Assembly (NCBI GenBank): GCA_958450325.1
Contig: OY288239.1
Location: 56,439,049-56,503,048 of the forward strand
Reading direction: 5' to 3'
From: Agrostemma githago
Lineage: Eukaryota; Streptophyta; Magnoliopsida; Caryophyllales; Caryophyllaceae
DNA: 64,000 nt
Each line of letters opens with the position of its first letter. Position 1 is the stretch's first letter. Below, in pieces: positions 34,076 through 44,877 of this stretch. Made by a program: the position numbers and the translations under genes. The notes under the pieces are model-generated. The model did no database searches. It saw only the letters and a list, made by a program, of their open reading frames with translations, and was not told the origin of the DNA.

Positions 34076-34465
34076 GTAAACCGAGATAAAAGAGGAAAGG
34101 GTTGACTTGGTTGATTGTGTGATCTTTTTTGAAAATGAGTTTGGGCGCCAGCTTCTAGAAGATGCATTTGGGCTGTTTTTGTGACGGGTTCGTCTTTGAC
34201 CGGGTTTTGACCCGGTCGCCAAAAGACGGGATTTATTTTTGGTGTCGGTTTTGGCCCAAATTAGTCTTATTTTGCTCGGAACGACCCACTGGGCCTGAAT
34301 TTGAGGTCTGTTTTGTGAGATTATTACTCCGCTAAAAGTCCATGTCAGATATTATTGATTTCAGGTCCAAATTCGAGTATACTAAGTCACGTTTGCGTCC
34401 GATCATCATCGGGTGTTTGTCGGGAACTGCTATAGACACTAGCAGGCAAAATGCGGGTGTCTACA

Positions 34466-34479
34466 GAGCCCCCACTCTG
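34466..34479 (-). other. Tat B polypurine tract
   Basis: The minus strand reads CAGAGTGGGGGCTC directly before the LTR start TGTAGACACC, matching the Tat A PPT. Confidence 0.75.
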
Positions 34480-35006
34480 ACTGAGGCTTGGACAAGGCGA
34501 AAGTCAGAGTAGCTACCAGGCCAATCGCAGATTACGACCTGGCAGCCTTCCGGTCGGGTCGTTTATAGTCCAGTAGACTAGCGTGAAGGGCTCGCCAGCC
34601 ATAAGCAGAGGGTCATACCTGTCCTGCCGATCATAGCTCCGTGGGGAGTGAAACTTGCTTTTGGAGGTGTAGGAGTACCCGTATGCTGATACATCATGGC
34701 TTTGACTGTAGCTTATGGGATAGATATGGGCTCACGTTGGGGAGTGAAATAGTTGCGCGGGGACTTGCTTTTGAAGTCTTGGGGTGTACCTGTATGCTGA
34801 CACATGATAAACTGCACGTAACATATAGGCAAAACACCGACTCGTGCTGGGGAAAATGTAATGGAATTTTAGGGATTTTTAGAAAAATTTTAGGAAAGCT
34901 CGGGACAACTAGATTCCTATTCTGGGTTGGAGTCAGGCCTGCACATGCTGGGGCCCAGTTTGCTGAGGAGGCAGGGTTAGTTAGGGTTACAGCCAGGCTT
35001 CCCTAT
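34480..35006 (+). other. Tat B region between PPT and the opposite-strand gene
   Basis: The first 140 bases match Tat A after its PPT (both have 'ggtcgggtcgttt-tagtcca'). Two diverged copies of an approximately 97-bp unit follow, marked by 'ggggagtgaaa', 'acttgctttt' and 'ccgtatgctga-acat', at about 34640 and 34737. The open frame 34641-35069 is not a recognisable protein. Confidence 0.6.
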
Positions 35007-35014
35007 TATAAATA
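35007..35014 (+). promoter_or_regulatory. TATA box for the Tat B opposite-strand gene
   Basis: TATAAATA lies about 97 bases before the ATG at 35111. It is followed by a leader rich in ctct and caaa (about 35035-35110). Spacing and leader look like an ordinary plant polymerase II promoter. Confidence 0.65.
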
Positions 35015-35110
35015 CAGGTCTCCCTGCTTCAGTCTACTGTATCTCAAATCAAAACCCTTCTTCTCTTAACAAAAATCTCTCAGTCTTTCAAGAGAAATCA
35101 AGTTCCTGCC

Positions 35111-36973
35111 ATGGGTATCGAGCATCTCACTTCAATGCTTTTTGCCTGGTCCCAGCACTTTCGGGACGAGGACAAAATTCAGCTGATCCAAATGGGGAAT
35201 GTCAGCCTGTTTCCTCTTCGGCGTCTAGTGACTGATTCACACTTCTTGGACGCCTGTTTGTCGTTTTGGGATACTACCCATCACGTCTTTGCGTTCCCGC
35301 GGGGAGAAATATGCCCTCTTCCCAAGGAGATTGCAGCTATCGGGGGGTGGAGCCCCGTGGCTCGTCCTGCCATCCCTCCGTTCTATCCGGACCCGAGGAG
35401 AAGGCTGAGGGATTTCCTGGGTCTGTCTCATGCTGAGACGGATCGAATGGTGCGGGGAGACACTGTTTCCCTCTTCGACTTGGCTGACAAGTTTATGAAC
35501 AGTCAAGATGTAAGGGCTACGCCTTCTCATAGGCGTAGGGCTTTTGCGTTCTGCATGCTGCACCGCTATGTTTTCGAGGGGTTGATGGATGTTGACTCAT
35601 GCGTGGGTCAAATTAGGCTGATTGGAGTGGTTGACCAGATGGAGACTGGTCATAGCCCTGCTTGGCTAGTTACTGGGGAACTCATCATGGGTCTGGATGC
35701 TAGGCGACTTGACCCAACCCGTCAAATGACGGGGAGCACCCTCATTCTGCAGGTATACGTCTCGCGGTTTCTTATTTGCTTTTTTTTTTTTTGTGTTTCG
35801 CGATTTCTTGAGGCCCGTAAGTCACTCGATCGAGTGGACCTGTCACTCAATCGAGTGATGTCTGCAAAGTGCTTCTGCCCATCTGTGGAGAGCCTACTCG
35901 ATCGAGTGGGATGCTTTACTCGATCGAGTGTCACACCTGACGAGCTTCTGATTGTCTTCAGAGAGCTTTACTCGATCGAGTCAGATGGTGTACTCGATCG
36001 AGTGGGCCATAGCGGACCATTCCGTCGCTTATGAATTCTGTATATGCTTTTGCAGGTTTGGCTGTCGGAACGCTTATCGATCATAGAGCCTCCTCCGAGC
36101 GTTCCCAACTACCGTAGTAGCCAAATTAGTTCAAGAGGGCGCCGGATAAGCTCGAATCATCATATAAACCGAGCTTACTGGGATGAGGAATTGGTGTTCC
36201 ATGGTGGCCCATTAATCAGGTGGACGGTCGCTTGGTGGTTCCTTTCTAAGCTGACGGGGTTGGCCAATAGGGACCAAGCTCGTTACCTTGTGATCCTGTC
36301 CCTTGACTGGACAGTTCACATTTACCCGGACCGCATCCTGAGGCAGTTCGGTTCGTCTCAGCGCATTCCTGAGACTGAAGCCATTATTAGCGTCTCGCTC
36401 CAACTGACGGACGCTATGTGCGACACCTGGTTGTAGAGATGGTTTACTCGTCCTACATGGACTATTCCCAACCCTTGCCAATCCGCTTGGGTTTCTCGAG
36501 CTTATGAGAAGTGGACTTCTGAGGAGTCCGAGGAGGCTCGCAAAGCTCTGAAGGTCGATGAGGCCTTCGAAATGGTCCGTCGGGAGACGACGAAGGACAA
36601 TAGGGGATTCTTCGATGAGGGAGAGACCCCTGCTACCTTAGTCCGATTAGAATCGGGTCTTAAGTCACATACTAAGACTCGAGCTAAAGATGCCGGTGCT
36701 AGTGGCACACGGGGGCGGCAAAGCCCCCAGACTGACTTAGAACGGCGACTTGGGCCAAGGCTGGCGGCCCGGGACCGATTAGGTCTGCGTGACCGGCTCC
36801 CAGAGCCTGTGAGGGCCCGACTCGGGCCTATCGAGATGGATGAGGACTCGAGTTCCAAGAAACGAGTCCGGGCTAAAGAGGTTCCTGTGGTGATTCGGGA
36901 ACGCTCTCCTCCGCGTCGTCGCCAGTGGACGGTTAAGGAGGCCAAGGACAAGGGGAAGGGCAAGATGCCCTAG
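35111..36973 (+). pseudogene. Opposite-strand gene of Tat B, two exons, one stop
   Basis: Exon 1 (35111-35752, 214 codons) begins MGIEHLTSMLFAWSQHF and carries LDACLSFWDTTHHVF and ICPLPKEIAAIGGW, a pattern I associate with proteins of unknown function encoded by Ogre/Tat elements and annotated in plants as DUF7745-like. A 303-base GT/AG intron (35753-36055) keeps the frame into exon 2 (36056-36973). Exon 2 has VWLSERLSIIEPPPSVPNY and a basic, charged C-terminus (RERSPPRRRQWTVKEAKDKG) that looks nuclear. TAG at 36434-36436 interrupts exon 2. The gene is antisense to gag-pol and converges on it, with about 400 bases between the stops. It has its own TATA box and an AATAAA at 37105. Its function is unknown. 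It is unrelated at sight to the Tat A gene beyond position and general style. Confidence 0.75.
35822..36005. repeat. CACTCGATCGAGTG palindromes within the intron
   Basis: Six words lie inside the single intron: tcactcgatcgagtgga, tcactcaatcgagtga, ctactcgatcgagtggg, ttactcgatcgagtgtc, ttactcgatcgagtcag and gtactcgatcgagtggg. The same word family forms both clusters of the Tat B LTR. Confidence 0.85.
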
Positions 36974-37104
36974 ATACCGAGTCCTTAGTTTTTTATTATC
37001 TAGATATTATTACTATTTTTGTCGTGTGTTTTTTTAGGTAATTTTTGGATTCCTGCGCTTGTAATTTTCTCAAGTTTATTGGGGCTTCTTTTTTTGTGAT
37101 AATT

Positions 37105-37110
37105 AATAAA
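37105..37110 (+). terminator. Possible poly(A) signal of the opposite-strand gene
   Basis: AATAAA lies 132 bases after the stop at 36973 in a T-rich 3' region. A poly(A) site here would keep the transcript clear of the pol gene running the other way. Confidence 0.45.
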
Positions 37111-37173
37111 AGAAAGTTTATTATTTAACCGTTCCTGTCTTTTCTCGATTGCATTGGTTGTGCCCTTTTAAGG

Positions 37174-37220
37174 GGCTGGCTACGTATCCACGATTAGCAG
37201 AATCAAACCAGACGTAGTTC
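37174..37220. other. Conserved inverted-repeat block, Tat B copy
   Basis: The sequence reads ggctggCTACGTatcc, then about 21 bases with 'agaatcaaacca', then gACGTAGttc. Compare 13138-13189 in Tat A. In both elements it lies between the opposite-strand gene and gag-pol. Confidence 0.55.
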
Positions 37221-37369
37221 AGGCTTAGGAAATTTGCAATCTCGAATTACACCAAGACTAATGGTTCAAGATGTTTTGCGACAGTAGAATAGATAATTCT
37301 AGCTCATTGACTTGTTTTTTTGTAAAATAAACGAATTTGATAAAAATTGCTAATGACATTGAGAAATGG

Positions 37370-38438
37370 CTAAGGGTAGTAACGCTTCAGCTGGTCCAGG
37401 TTGGTTTGGTTGACGAACTCATTCCCGTCCAGGTCCGTCAGCATCACTGCTCCCTCTGATAGGATCTTCTTCACCAGGTATGGCCCAGCCCAGTTGGGTT
37501 TGAATTTTCCCCTTGGGTCAACTGGTAGTAAAGCTCGAACAGACTTAAGGACTAAATCCCCTTCTTTAATGTTTCTGGGCCTTACTCGCTTGTTGAAGGC
37601 CCGTTGGATCCGTTTCTGGTAGATTTGGATGTTGTTGAGAGCGCGGGACCGTCGTTCGTCTAGTAGAACCAACGAATCGTACCGTGCTCGAACCCAGTCA
37701 GCTTCGGGTACTTGGCTTTCTAGCAGAATTCTGAGGGACGGTACCTCTAGCTCAACTGGTTGGACTGCCTCCATCCCATAGGTAAGATAATATGGTGTCG
37801 CTCCGGTTGCGGTGCGAATTGATGTCCGGTATCCCCATAGGGCAAAAGGTATTTTGTCGGGCCAATCCCGCCCGGTAATTATCAGCCATCTTTTTTAGTA
37901 TGGTGACAATTGTTTTATTAGCCGCCTCTACTGCTCCATTGGTTTGGGGACGGTAGGGCGAGGACGTGTGCCTTTGAATTTTGTACTTGGTCAGCAGGGC
38001 TGCGGTCTCAGCTTGGAAATGAGTCCCGTGATCACTGATAAATTCATGTGGGATCCCATACCGACATATTATCTTGTTTTGGATAAATTTGGCGACATGT
38101 TTAGCATTGAGAATGCGATATGATTCAGCTTCGACCCACTTGGTGAAGTAGTCGATAGCTACTAAAATGAAGCAGTGCCCGCCAGTACCGGAGGGATTCA
38201 CCTTCCCGATTATGTCGATACCCCATGTCGAGAACGGCCAAGGCGACGTCATGGTATAGAGCAGAGATGACGGCATATGTTGCACATTGCCAAAGATTTG
38301 ACAGTTATGACAATGTTTGACATATAACTGGCAGTCGGCCTCCATGGTGTTCCAGTAATACCCGAGCCTCATGAGTTTTCGGACCAACATGCGAGCATTC
38401 ATATGCGGGCCGTTTTCGCCATCATGTACTTCGGCCAT
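37370..38438 (-). pseudogene. Tat B integrase, frameshifted
   Basis: The minus strand, from 38438 leftward, shows the zinc region (CQLYVKHCHNCQIFGN) and the core with STWGIDIIGKV, FISDHGTHF and RPQTNGAVEAANK, which carry the three expected acidic residues. It ends with a C-terminal part (KEGDLVLKSVRALLP, NWAGPYLVKKIL, stop at 37370). A frameshift near 37880 separates core and C-terminus. At its start, compared with other Tat elements, the piece joining the second RNase H to integrase appears to be missing, and the frame changes there (38438-38445). Integrase inserts element DNA into the genome. This copy should not make a full-length product. Confidence 0.87.
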
Positions 38439-38439
38439 T

Positions 38440-40915
38440 ACTTTCGCAAGGCCTTTTTGGCTCGACCCTCAGTCCCGGGAGGATACTCTCCGTTGGTCAG
38501 GTATGTTAACACAGCCTGGTACCAAGGTTCGGGATCAGTGATCTCGATGTCTTCAATGTCATGGATGTATGCCGGCTCAGACCGTCTTTCGACACAAATT
38601 GGCATACTGGTCACGTGGTCGGGAATGTTCAGTAAAGATGCCAATTTTGAGAGTGCATCTGCAAACTGATTTTCTTCCCGAGGCAGGTATATGTACTCTA
38701 CCTTCTGGAATTGTTTCTCGAGATCTCTTACTTGTGCCTGGTAGGCCACGAGATTAGCATTCCGAGTCTTCCATTTTTGGAGTGCTTGGTTAATGACCAA
38801 GGATCAGTCGCCATGTACCCGGAGATTCGTGATCCCTAGGTTGGCGGCGGCTTGTAGCCCATAAATGCATGCTTCGTATTCTGCTGCATTATTGGTGACA
38901 TCAAAGTCCAGTTTGATGGAGACGGGAGTATGCTCCCCTCTTGGTGAAATTAGGAGGATCCCGACTCCGAACCCTCGAAAATTAGATGCCCCATCGAAGT
39001 ATAAATCCCATGTTTCAGCATCAGTATGGAAAATATCTTCATCTGGGAAGGACCAGGTGCCGGTGTGTCCTTCTTCGGTTACCGGGCTGTCAGCGAGGAA
39101 TTCAGCTACTATTCGCCCCTTAATAGCTTTTAACGGTACAAACTTCAGGTCGAACTCTGCCAACATTAGAGTCCATCTTGAAATCCGGCCGTTAAGGATG
39201 GGCTTTTCGAAGAGGTACTTGATCGGGTCCATCTTGGATAGAACATGGACCTCATGGCTGAGCATATAGTGTCGAAGCTTCTTAGTGGCCCAGACTAGAG
39301 CCAAGCACGTCTTTTCGAGCATGGTATATTTGCACTCATACTCTAAAAACTTCTTGCTGATGTAATAGATGGCTCGTTCTTCGGAGTCAACTGTCTGAGC
39401 CAGCATAGCCCCCATGGCTGTCTCGGTCGTTGTTAGGTATAACGACAGAGGCAAACCGGGTTGAGGTGGCATCAAAACTGGCGGAGTAGACAGAATTTCT
39501 TGGATTTTGTCGAAAGCAGCTTGGCACTTGTCATCCCATAGTATCCGTTCCCCTATTTTCAGTTTCTTGAAAATTGGTTCACACACCATGGTTAGCTTGG
39601 AAATGAATCGACTAATATACTGGACTTTCCCGAGAAATCCCCTTATTTCTTTTTCGGTTTTAGGAGCTTGCATCTCGGTAATGGCTTTGATTTTAGCTGG
39701 GTCGACCTCGATACCTCGTTGGCAAACGATATGACCCAGTAATTTGCCTGACGTTACCCCGAAACTACACTTTTGAGGGTTTAGCCTCATGTTGTATTTG
39801 CGCAATCGGGTGAAAAATTTCCTTAGGGCGGTGATGTGACCGTCCCGTTCTTTGGATTTGACGATCATGTCGTCTACATAGACCTCTACCTCTTTATGCA
39901 TCATGTCGTGTAGTAAGGTGGTAGCGGTCCTTTGGTATGTGGCCCCGGCATTAATGAGACCAAATGGCATGACGGTGTAGCAGTAAGTACCCCAAGGTGT
40001 AGTGAAGGTAGTCTTACCCATGTCTTCTTCTGCCATCTTGATTTGATTATATCCGGCATACCCGTCCATGAATGACAGAAGGGCATGATCGGCCGTGTTA
40101 TCCACCAGTATATCGATGTGTGGTAACGGAAAATCATCCTTCGGGCTTGCTTTGTTAAGATCTCGAAAATCCACGCACACCCGCACCTTACCGTCCTTTT
40201 TAGGAACCGGCACGATGTTTGCAACCCAGTCCGGATACTCGGACACTTGTATGAAGCCGGCTTTGAACTGTTTGTCGACTTCTTCCTTTACTTTGAGAGA
40301 CCACTCGGGCCTCATTCGACGAAGCTTCTGTTTGACCGGTTTGCACTCGTCTTTGATAGGTATGCGGTGTTCGGCTATTTCCCGGTCTATCCCCGGCATG
40401 TCCTTGTAGGACCATGCGAAGACGTCTTTGAACTCTTGGAGAAGGTTTATAAACTGTTGTTTCTCCTCGGGATCTAAAGATAACCCTATCTTAAGCATCT
40501 GAGGCTCTAAGGTTGTTCCCACGTTTATGGACTCGGTCTCTTCAATTACCGGATTCCGGGATTCCCTTTGCTCTAGTTGCTCGATCAGATGTGGAGGTAA
40601 GGGTACCTGTTCGTCGGATTTCTCAATGTCATAGCATAAATCACTTTTGAAAGCAGAATTTAAAAGAGACAAGTCGTAAGCAGAACGATTGTTATTATTG
40701 ATTGAGAACTTGGAAAATAGCTCAAAGAGAGCAGCCATCTGATCATTGGTCAGTGGCGAAATTGGTAAAGCACTCGGGACAGACCCCGAAGTGCTAGCAG
40801 CATGAATGATAGAAGGGAGGGGGGTTACAGGAGTGACTCTAGCACCGACTTCTCTAGACTCGACCTCAGACTCTGACTCAGACTCGGACTCAGACTCGGA
40901 CTCAGACTCAGGCAT
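38440..40915 (-). pseudogene. Tat B RT, RNase H and second (archaeal-type) RNase H
   Basis: It reads from ATG 40915 leftward. A Ser-Glu repeat tail at the N-terminus is followed by RT (about residues 200-430, with KPVKQKLRRMRPEW, MPFGLINAGATYQR and YVDDMIVKSKE), RNase H (LYLTTTETAMGAMLAQ, YYISKKFLEYECKYTMLEK), and the second RNase H typical of Tat (LYFDGASNFRGFGVGI, NNAAEYEACIYGL, HGD). A TGA at 38804-38806 follows HGD. The same frame then continues with VINQALQKWKTRNA and FADALSKLASLLN to 38440. The frame is in phase with gag-protease upstream, separated only by one TAA and eight codons. In Ogre elements pol is reached by splicing out an intron at this place. Whether that happens here is unknown. 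Confidence 0.9.
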
Positions 40916-40939
40916 GTCTCCCTCTCCGGTGACCAGCTT

Positions 40940-43690
40940 TTAGATCTTTCCTTGACTGTCAGTCCACTTGACAGTCTTCCTCCAGGCCCTTTTTCCCGTC
41001 TCGGAACCAACATCCGAGATCAACTTGGTCGGGTCAAACCTGTTGCTGCGGAGAATCAGGTTGACCAGGTCTTCTTTTGGAGTCGGGGCTATGGTGTCTT
41101 CCCCGAAGAGCAGCCCCAGCGCGGGCTCAGCGTTATCAGCTTCATCAGATTGGATGAGGGCGAACACCTCATCCGGAATGTAGTTGCAGTCCCGGGCCAA
41201 GTGGGTCCCGAGGTGCGTAGCATTGGGTTGGTATAGTCCAACCTGGACAGCCCCGAATACAGGTGTGACAAAGTAGTCAGACAACCGTGGGCTGTAAGGG
41301 CTCAAGTGGATACCCTTCATGATGTTGCAGGCCTTTTCGATTCCTGCTCGGACAATGTTGCCCGGAGTGATGGCATAGCCAAGGCCGAAGTGAGAGTCTT
41401 CGTCCTTGAGGACCTCGATGATCTTCCCAGCTGGAAGGTCGGGTCGAGAGGTAGCCCCCGAAAGGTACCCCAGGTTCTGGAGCATCGTGTCAATGCTCGT
41501 GGTGAAGTAAGGCCTAAAGAGGTACTCTTCCTCGATCATCCCCACAAAGTCGAACCCCCAAAGGTCCGTGCGGCCGGTGGCGTTACAGCTAGCCACGGTC
41601 ATTGGGGTTGCCTCTAAAGTAATAACACTGTCGAGTAGAGGCATCTTGATTTTACGGTGGAGGGTGGAGGACACAGCTTTCACCGCGTGAATCCACGGCC
41701 TTCCTAGGAGCAAGTTGAATGATGAGGTGACATCAATCACCTGGAATTCAAGCTCCTTTTCTATCGGGCCCGTGATGATGGTCAGCTTTATGGCCCCAGC
41801 TACCGACTTTGGACTCCCATCAAAGGCTTGGATGGTTTGAGCGGTTGGGATGTAGTCAGCCTCGGTAATGCCGAGGGCTTTGGCGGTCCTTAGAGGAAGG
41901 ACATTCACGGCTAACCCGTCATCGACTAGGGTCATCGGGAGGTACTTTCCCCGGTAAATCACCGTGATGTAAAGGGCAAGGTTGTGGGAGGTCCCGAATG
42001 GCGGCAGATCGGCTTCGGAAAATGTGATCATTGGGCCTCCTACTTTGGCCTTACCCTTTAGGTGGGGTAGGATCGTGGCTACCATTTCAGCAGGGGTAGC
42101 CAGAGAGTCGATCTTGACTTGATCGAGAGCCTTTGTAAGTGCTTCTCGATGTTCTTGTGAGCTGACTAAGAGTTGCCATATAGTGAGGTCAACTCGGGTT
42201 CTCTTCAGTTGCTTCACAATAGCCGTTTCAGCGGTCGGCTCTTCAGGGGCGACTTCCATCCCGAGTGGATCGGTGATGGTTGTCGGGATGGGGGTGTCCC
42301 TAGTGCTTGTGGCTAAGTAGGGACGACCAAGGTTATTGCTGGCCAGGACTCGAGTTTTGGCCTCTCGAATCTGTTCAGGGGTGATGGGAACGGTTTCCCC
42401 TTTAGCGAGGTAGACATCATCCTCGTCGTCAAACCAGATCCCGTTCACTTGCGGGATGAATGGAGAGATAAGGTGAGAGCAGTCAATCACCTCCCCGGCG
42501 AAGATGGCATGGGAGCTGAAAGGGTTCTCCTTGTTGCTTGGCTTATCTCCGGGTAGCGGGATTTTACCGCTTTCGATTAGGTCCTGAATCAAGTGTTTCA
42601 GCTTCCAACATTTTTCGGTATCATGCCCATTGCCCCGGTGGTATTGGCAATAGGCCTGAGCATTGTAGTTCTTGGAGCGCCGCTCGACCGGAACTTCAGG
42701 AGTTGGGCCTATCGGTTGGATTAGGCCTTTGGAGGATAGCCTTTGTAAGGCATAGGTATAGGTGGTACCTATATCTGTGAAGACCCGAGGTGGGGTGTTC
42801 TTCTTGGACGGGGCATCTAGTAGATTAACCGCGTCAAAAATGCTGCGAGTTGCAGCCTGGGGCTTAGTGGTGGAGGAAGAGGCCCCTTGGTATCCCTTGC
42901 TAGCGGCCTTAGTGAGGCTTTCTAGTCTCAGGTCGTCTTCAATCCTCATACCCATTTCAGTAAGGGTGGTGAAATTGGGTATGACAGCGTACCAGAGGTG
43001 AACCCGGTAGGAGGGGAGGAGGTTCTTCACAAAAGCCTCCACCAAAGTCTTCTCATTGGGCTTATCAACCAATTTCACGCTCTCGGCCCTCCAGCGTTGA
43101 AGGTATTTAGTGAAACCTTCTTTTGGCTCTTGGGCCATGACCTCCAGAGATCGCATTGTGGTTTGGATCTCGGTGTTGTCAGCATAGTTCCGAGCGAACT
43201 CGGTAGCCACATCATCCCATGTAGGGTATTTTTTCGGGTCTAGCCTGTAGTACCAGGCCCGTGGGTGCTTCTCAAGGGATGCAACAAAGAGGTTCTTGAA
43301 CATGGTCGAATCCACTCCCTTGATGGCCATGAATTCCTTGAAGGCCCGCACATGTAGTAGCGGGTCCTCGGTTCCCTCAAACATGGGCAAACCTGTGAGG
43401 TTCAGGTTCGCGGGCAGCTTGTCACTCAGCGGGTTGTACTCTCGACTATTTTCCCGATGGATGTTGTTACTCCCAGCCAAATGGACTTGTTCCTCTAGCC
43501 GACGCACCACGCTGACTAGTTTAGCTAGAGGCTCATTAGCCTCGACATTAGGAGTCCTTTGCTCTACCGTAGCTAGGCGAGCAACAATGGCCACTTGGCC
43601 AGCCCTCATTTCAGTCAGCTGGGCTTCGATATCGGTCTGCTTCGCGACCATGGCGTCCAAAGAGGTTTGTAGGCTGTTCAAAGTAGCCAT
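40940..43690 (-). CDS. Tat B gag-protease
   Basis: This 916-residue open frame starts MATLNSLQTSLDAMVAKQ. Residues 1-95 look coiled-coil. The capsid-like gag domain is at about 110-290 (FMAIKGVDSTMFKNLFVASL, WYYRLDPKKYPTW, FTKYLQRWRAESVKL). A zinc-finger-like motif AYCQYHRGNGHDTEKC (C-x2-H-x4-H-x4-C) is at about 344-358. The aspartic protease centre LVDDGLAVNVLP is near 588, followed by LLLGRPWIHAVKAV. The gag and protease parts lie in one frame, as is usual for Tat. The stop (TAA, 40940-40942) is followed in phase by the pol ORF. The frame is completely open, the best-preserved protein gene of Tat B. The related gag of Tat A (14354-15090) lacks the middle. Confidence 0.92.
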   Translation of the reverse strand: MATLNSLQTSLDAMVAKQTDIEAQLTEMRAGQVAIVARLATVEQRTPNVEANEPLAKLVSVVRRLEEQVHLAGSNNIHRENSREYNPLSDKLPANLNLTGLPMFEGTEDPLLHVRAFKEFMAIKGVDSTMFKNLFVASLEKHPRAWYYRLDPKKYPTWDDVATEFARNYADNTEIQTTMRSLEVMAQEPKEGFTKYLQRWRAESVKLVDKPNEKTLVEAFVKNLLPSYRVHLWYAVIPNFTTLTEMGMRIEDDLRLESLTKAASKGYQGASSSTTKPQAATRSIFDAVNLLDAPSKKNTPPRVFTDIGTTYTYALQRLSSKGLIQPIGPTPEVPVERRSKNYNAQAYCQYHRGNGHDTEKCWKLKHLIQDLIESGKIPLPGDKPSNKENPFSSHAIFAGEVIDCSHLISPFIPQVNGIWFDDEDDVYLAKGETVPITPEQIREAKTRVLASNNLGRPYLATSTRDTPIPTTITDPLGMEVAPEEPTAETAIVKQLKRTRVDLTIWQLLVSSQEHREALTKALDQVKIDSLATPAEMVATILPHLKGKAKVGGPMITFSEADLPPFGTSHNLALYITVIYRGKYLPMTLVDDGLAVNVLPLRTAKALGITEADYIPTAQTIQAFDGSPKSVAGAIKLTIITGPIEKELEFQVIDVTSSFNLLLGRPWIHAVKAVSSTLHRKIKMPLLDSVITLEATPMTVASCNATGRTDLWGFDFVGMIEEEYLFRPYFTTSIDTMLQNLGYLSGATSRPDLPAGKIIEVLKDEDSHFGLGYAITPGNIVRAGIEKACNIMKGIHLSPYSPRLSDYFVTPVFGAVQVGLYQPNATHLGTHLARDCNYIPDEVFALIQSDEADNAEPALGLLFGEDTIAPTPKEDLVNLILRSNRFDPTKLISDVGSETGKRAWRKTVKWTDSQGKI

Positions 43691-44856
43691 CCTTCGAGCG
43701 TGTCTAGTTGCCGGCGGCCTGTCTGTAAGAACACCGCGTAATCAGAAACTGAACCCTGATCTTGGAAAAAAGAAGGAAAAGTGCATCCCGAGCGACACTA
43801 GGAAAGAAGACTAAAGACTCGAGAAAGACGTCTAGACGGATGACTCGATGGGTGGTATAACTTCCTTAGGATCTTGGCTTTGTGGGCCTAATCCCGTTCG
43901 AAGGAAGGTCCACGTGAGACTTTTTCCCCAGACTTTTGACTCGAGTGTATGGACGGACTTTCCTTTGTAGGGGTATGCCCTACGCGGGTCGGTCGTGCCT
44001 TGACGGATAAGGCGGACTCGGGAAAGGGGGGAAACTCGTGATATAGGATCAACGGAGTTTCGACGCTATAGACCTTCGACATACTATGCAAAGACCCGAC
44101 ACACGGCTAGACGGTAGGTCCTATAATAAGGAAGGTTTTACTAGGATAGTTGGATGTTTGAAATTTGAATATTAAGTGGATAGATTTCCGAGAGTTCGAA
44201 AATTAAAAACGGAATTTCGAAAACCAAGATTAGAATTTTGAAAATTCAGAAAATCGAGATGGTGTTGGAAATTCGAGAATTAAAACGGACAGCATGCCGA
44301 CTAGAGAAAAAGGATATTTTGAGTCAAATCATTTGATCCTAAATTTCGGCGGCATTCCGAGTTTTTGAAAGTTGGATATTTTGAAAAGACGGGTCCCGAA
44401 ACGGACAGCATTTCGGATTTTTCAAAATTTGGTATTTTGGAAAGATGCATTTTTTTGAAATGACGGTTTTTGAAAAAAAAAATGACACAGAAACCAAGTA
44501 GCATGTAGTCAAACAAGCATTATAACGACGCTTATGTATGCTTTACACTAAGTCTCGGTCGGTCAAAGTAGGGTCTATACCAACAACGATAGCATTCTCA
44601 CGAAACGGGACGGACTTCCTAGCCGATTTGGAACTAGGACCTGCCGTAAAACCCCGGTGAGTTCCGCCATCGAAGTCTTTAGTGCACCCATGTAGGAATG
44701 CACCGTGGTATAGTGGGACGTCGGTCACAAGTAACCGGCCCGGGCAAAATTTGGGTTATGCATGAATCATTAAACTAATGCGCGCACACTAATATTCGAA
44801 CGATTTCTCTTCGAGTCTCACCCTAGGAACCTCGATGACATGTGGTACATCAGGTG
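43691..44856 (-). other. Tat B leader
   Basis: This is untranslated leader between PBS and gag. No gene is seen. A degenerate repeat of roughly 65-75 bp ('aacggacagcat-ccg', 'gatattttgaaaagacg') occurs at about 44160-44470, with A/T runs. Open frames here (43888-44091, 44301-44516, 44543-44728, minus) are short and unrecognised. Confidence 0.6.
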
Positions 44857-44874
44857 TCCCCAGCAGAGTCGCCA
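44857..44874 (-). other. Tat B primer-binding site
   Basis: The minus strand reads TGGCGACTCTGCTGGGGA, three bases from the right LTR start at 44878. It is the standard Tat PBS. Confidence 0.85.
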
Positions 44875-44877
44875 AAT

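Larger units (their letters stand above)
31873..34465 (-). repeat. Tat B 3' LTR (left copy)
   Basis: This 2593-bp LTR has a minus-strand TATA box at 33931-33939 and two clusters of CACTCGATCGAGTG-type palindromes. It shares with the Tat A LTR the hairpin 'ggtttcggacatccggaaac' (32158-32177), followed by 'gagtaaggggtgagggtacg'. The first 1472 bp are repeated at 51766-53237. The open frame 33599-34222 on the minus strand crosses U3 and the promoter and is probably not a gene. Confidence 0.9.

Noticed and set aside
33599..34222. Minus-strand open frame of 207 codons in the Tat B LTR
   Set aside because: It spans the palindrome cluster and TATA box of U3. The translation is low-complexity and resembles no protein known to me.
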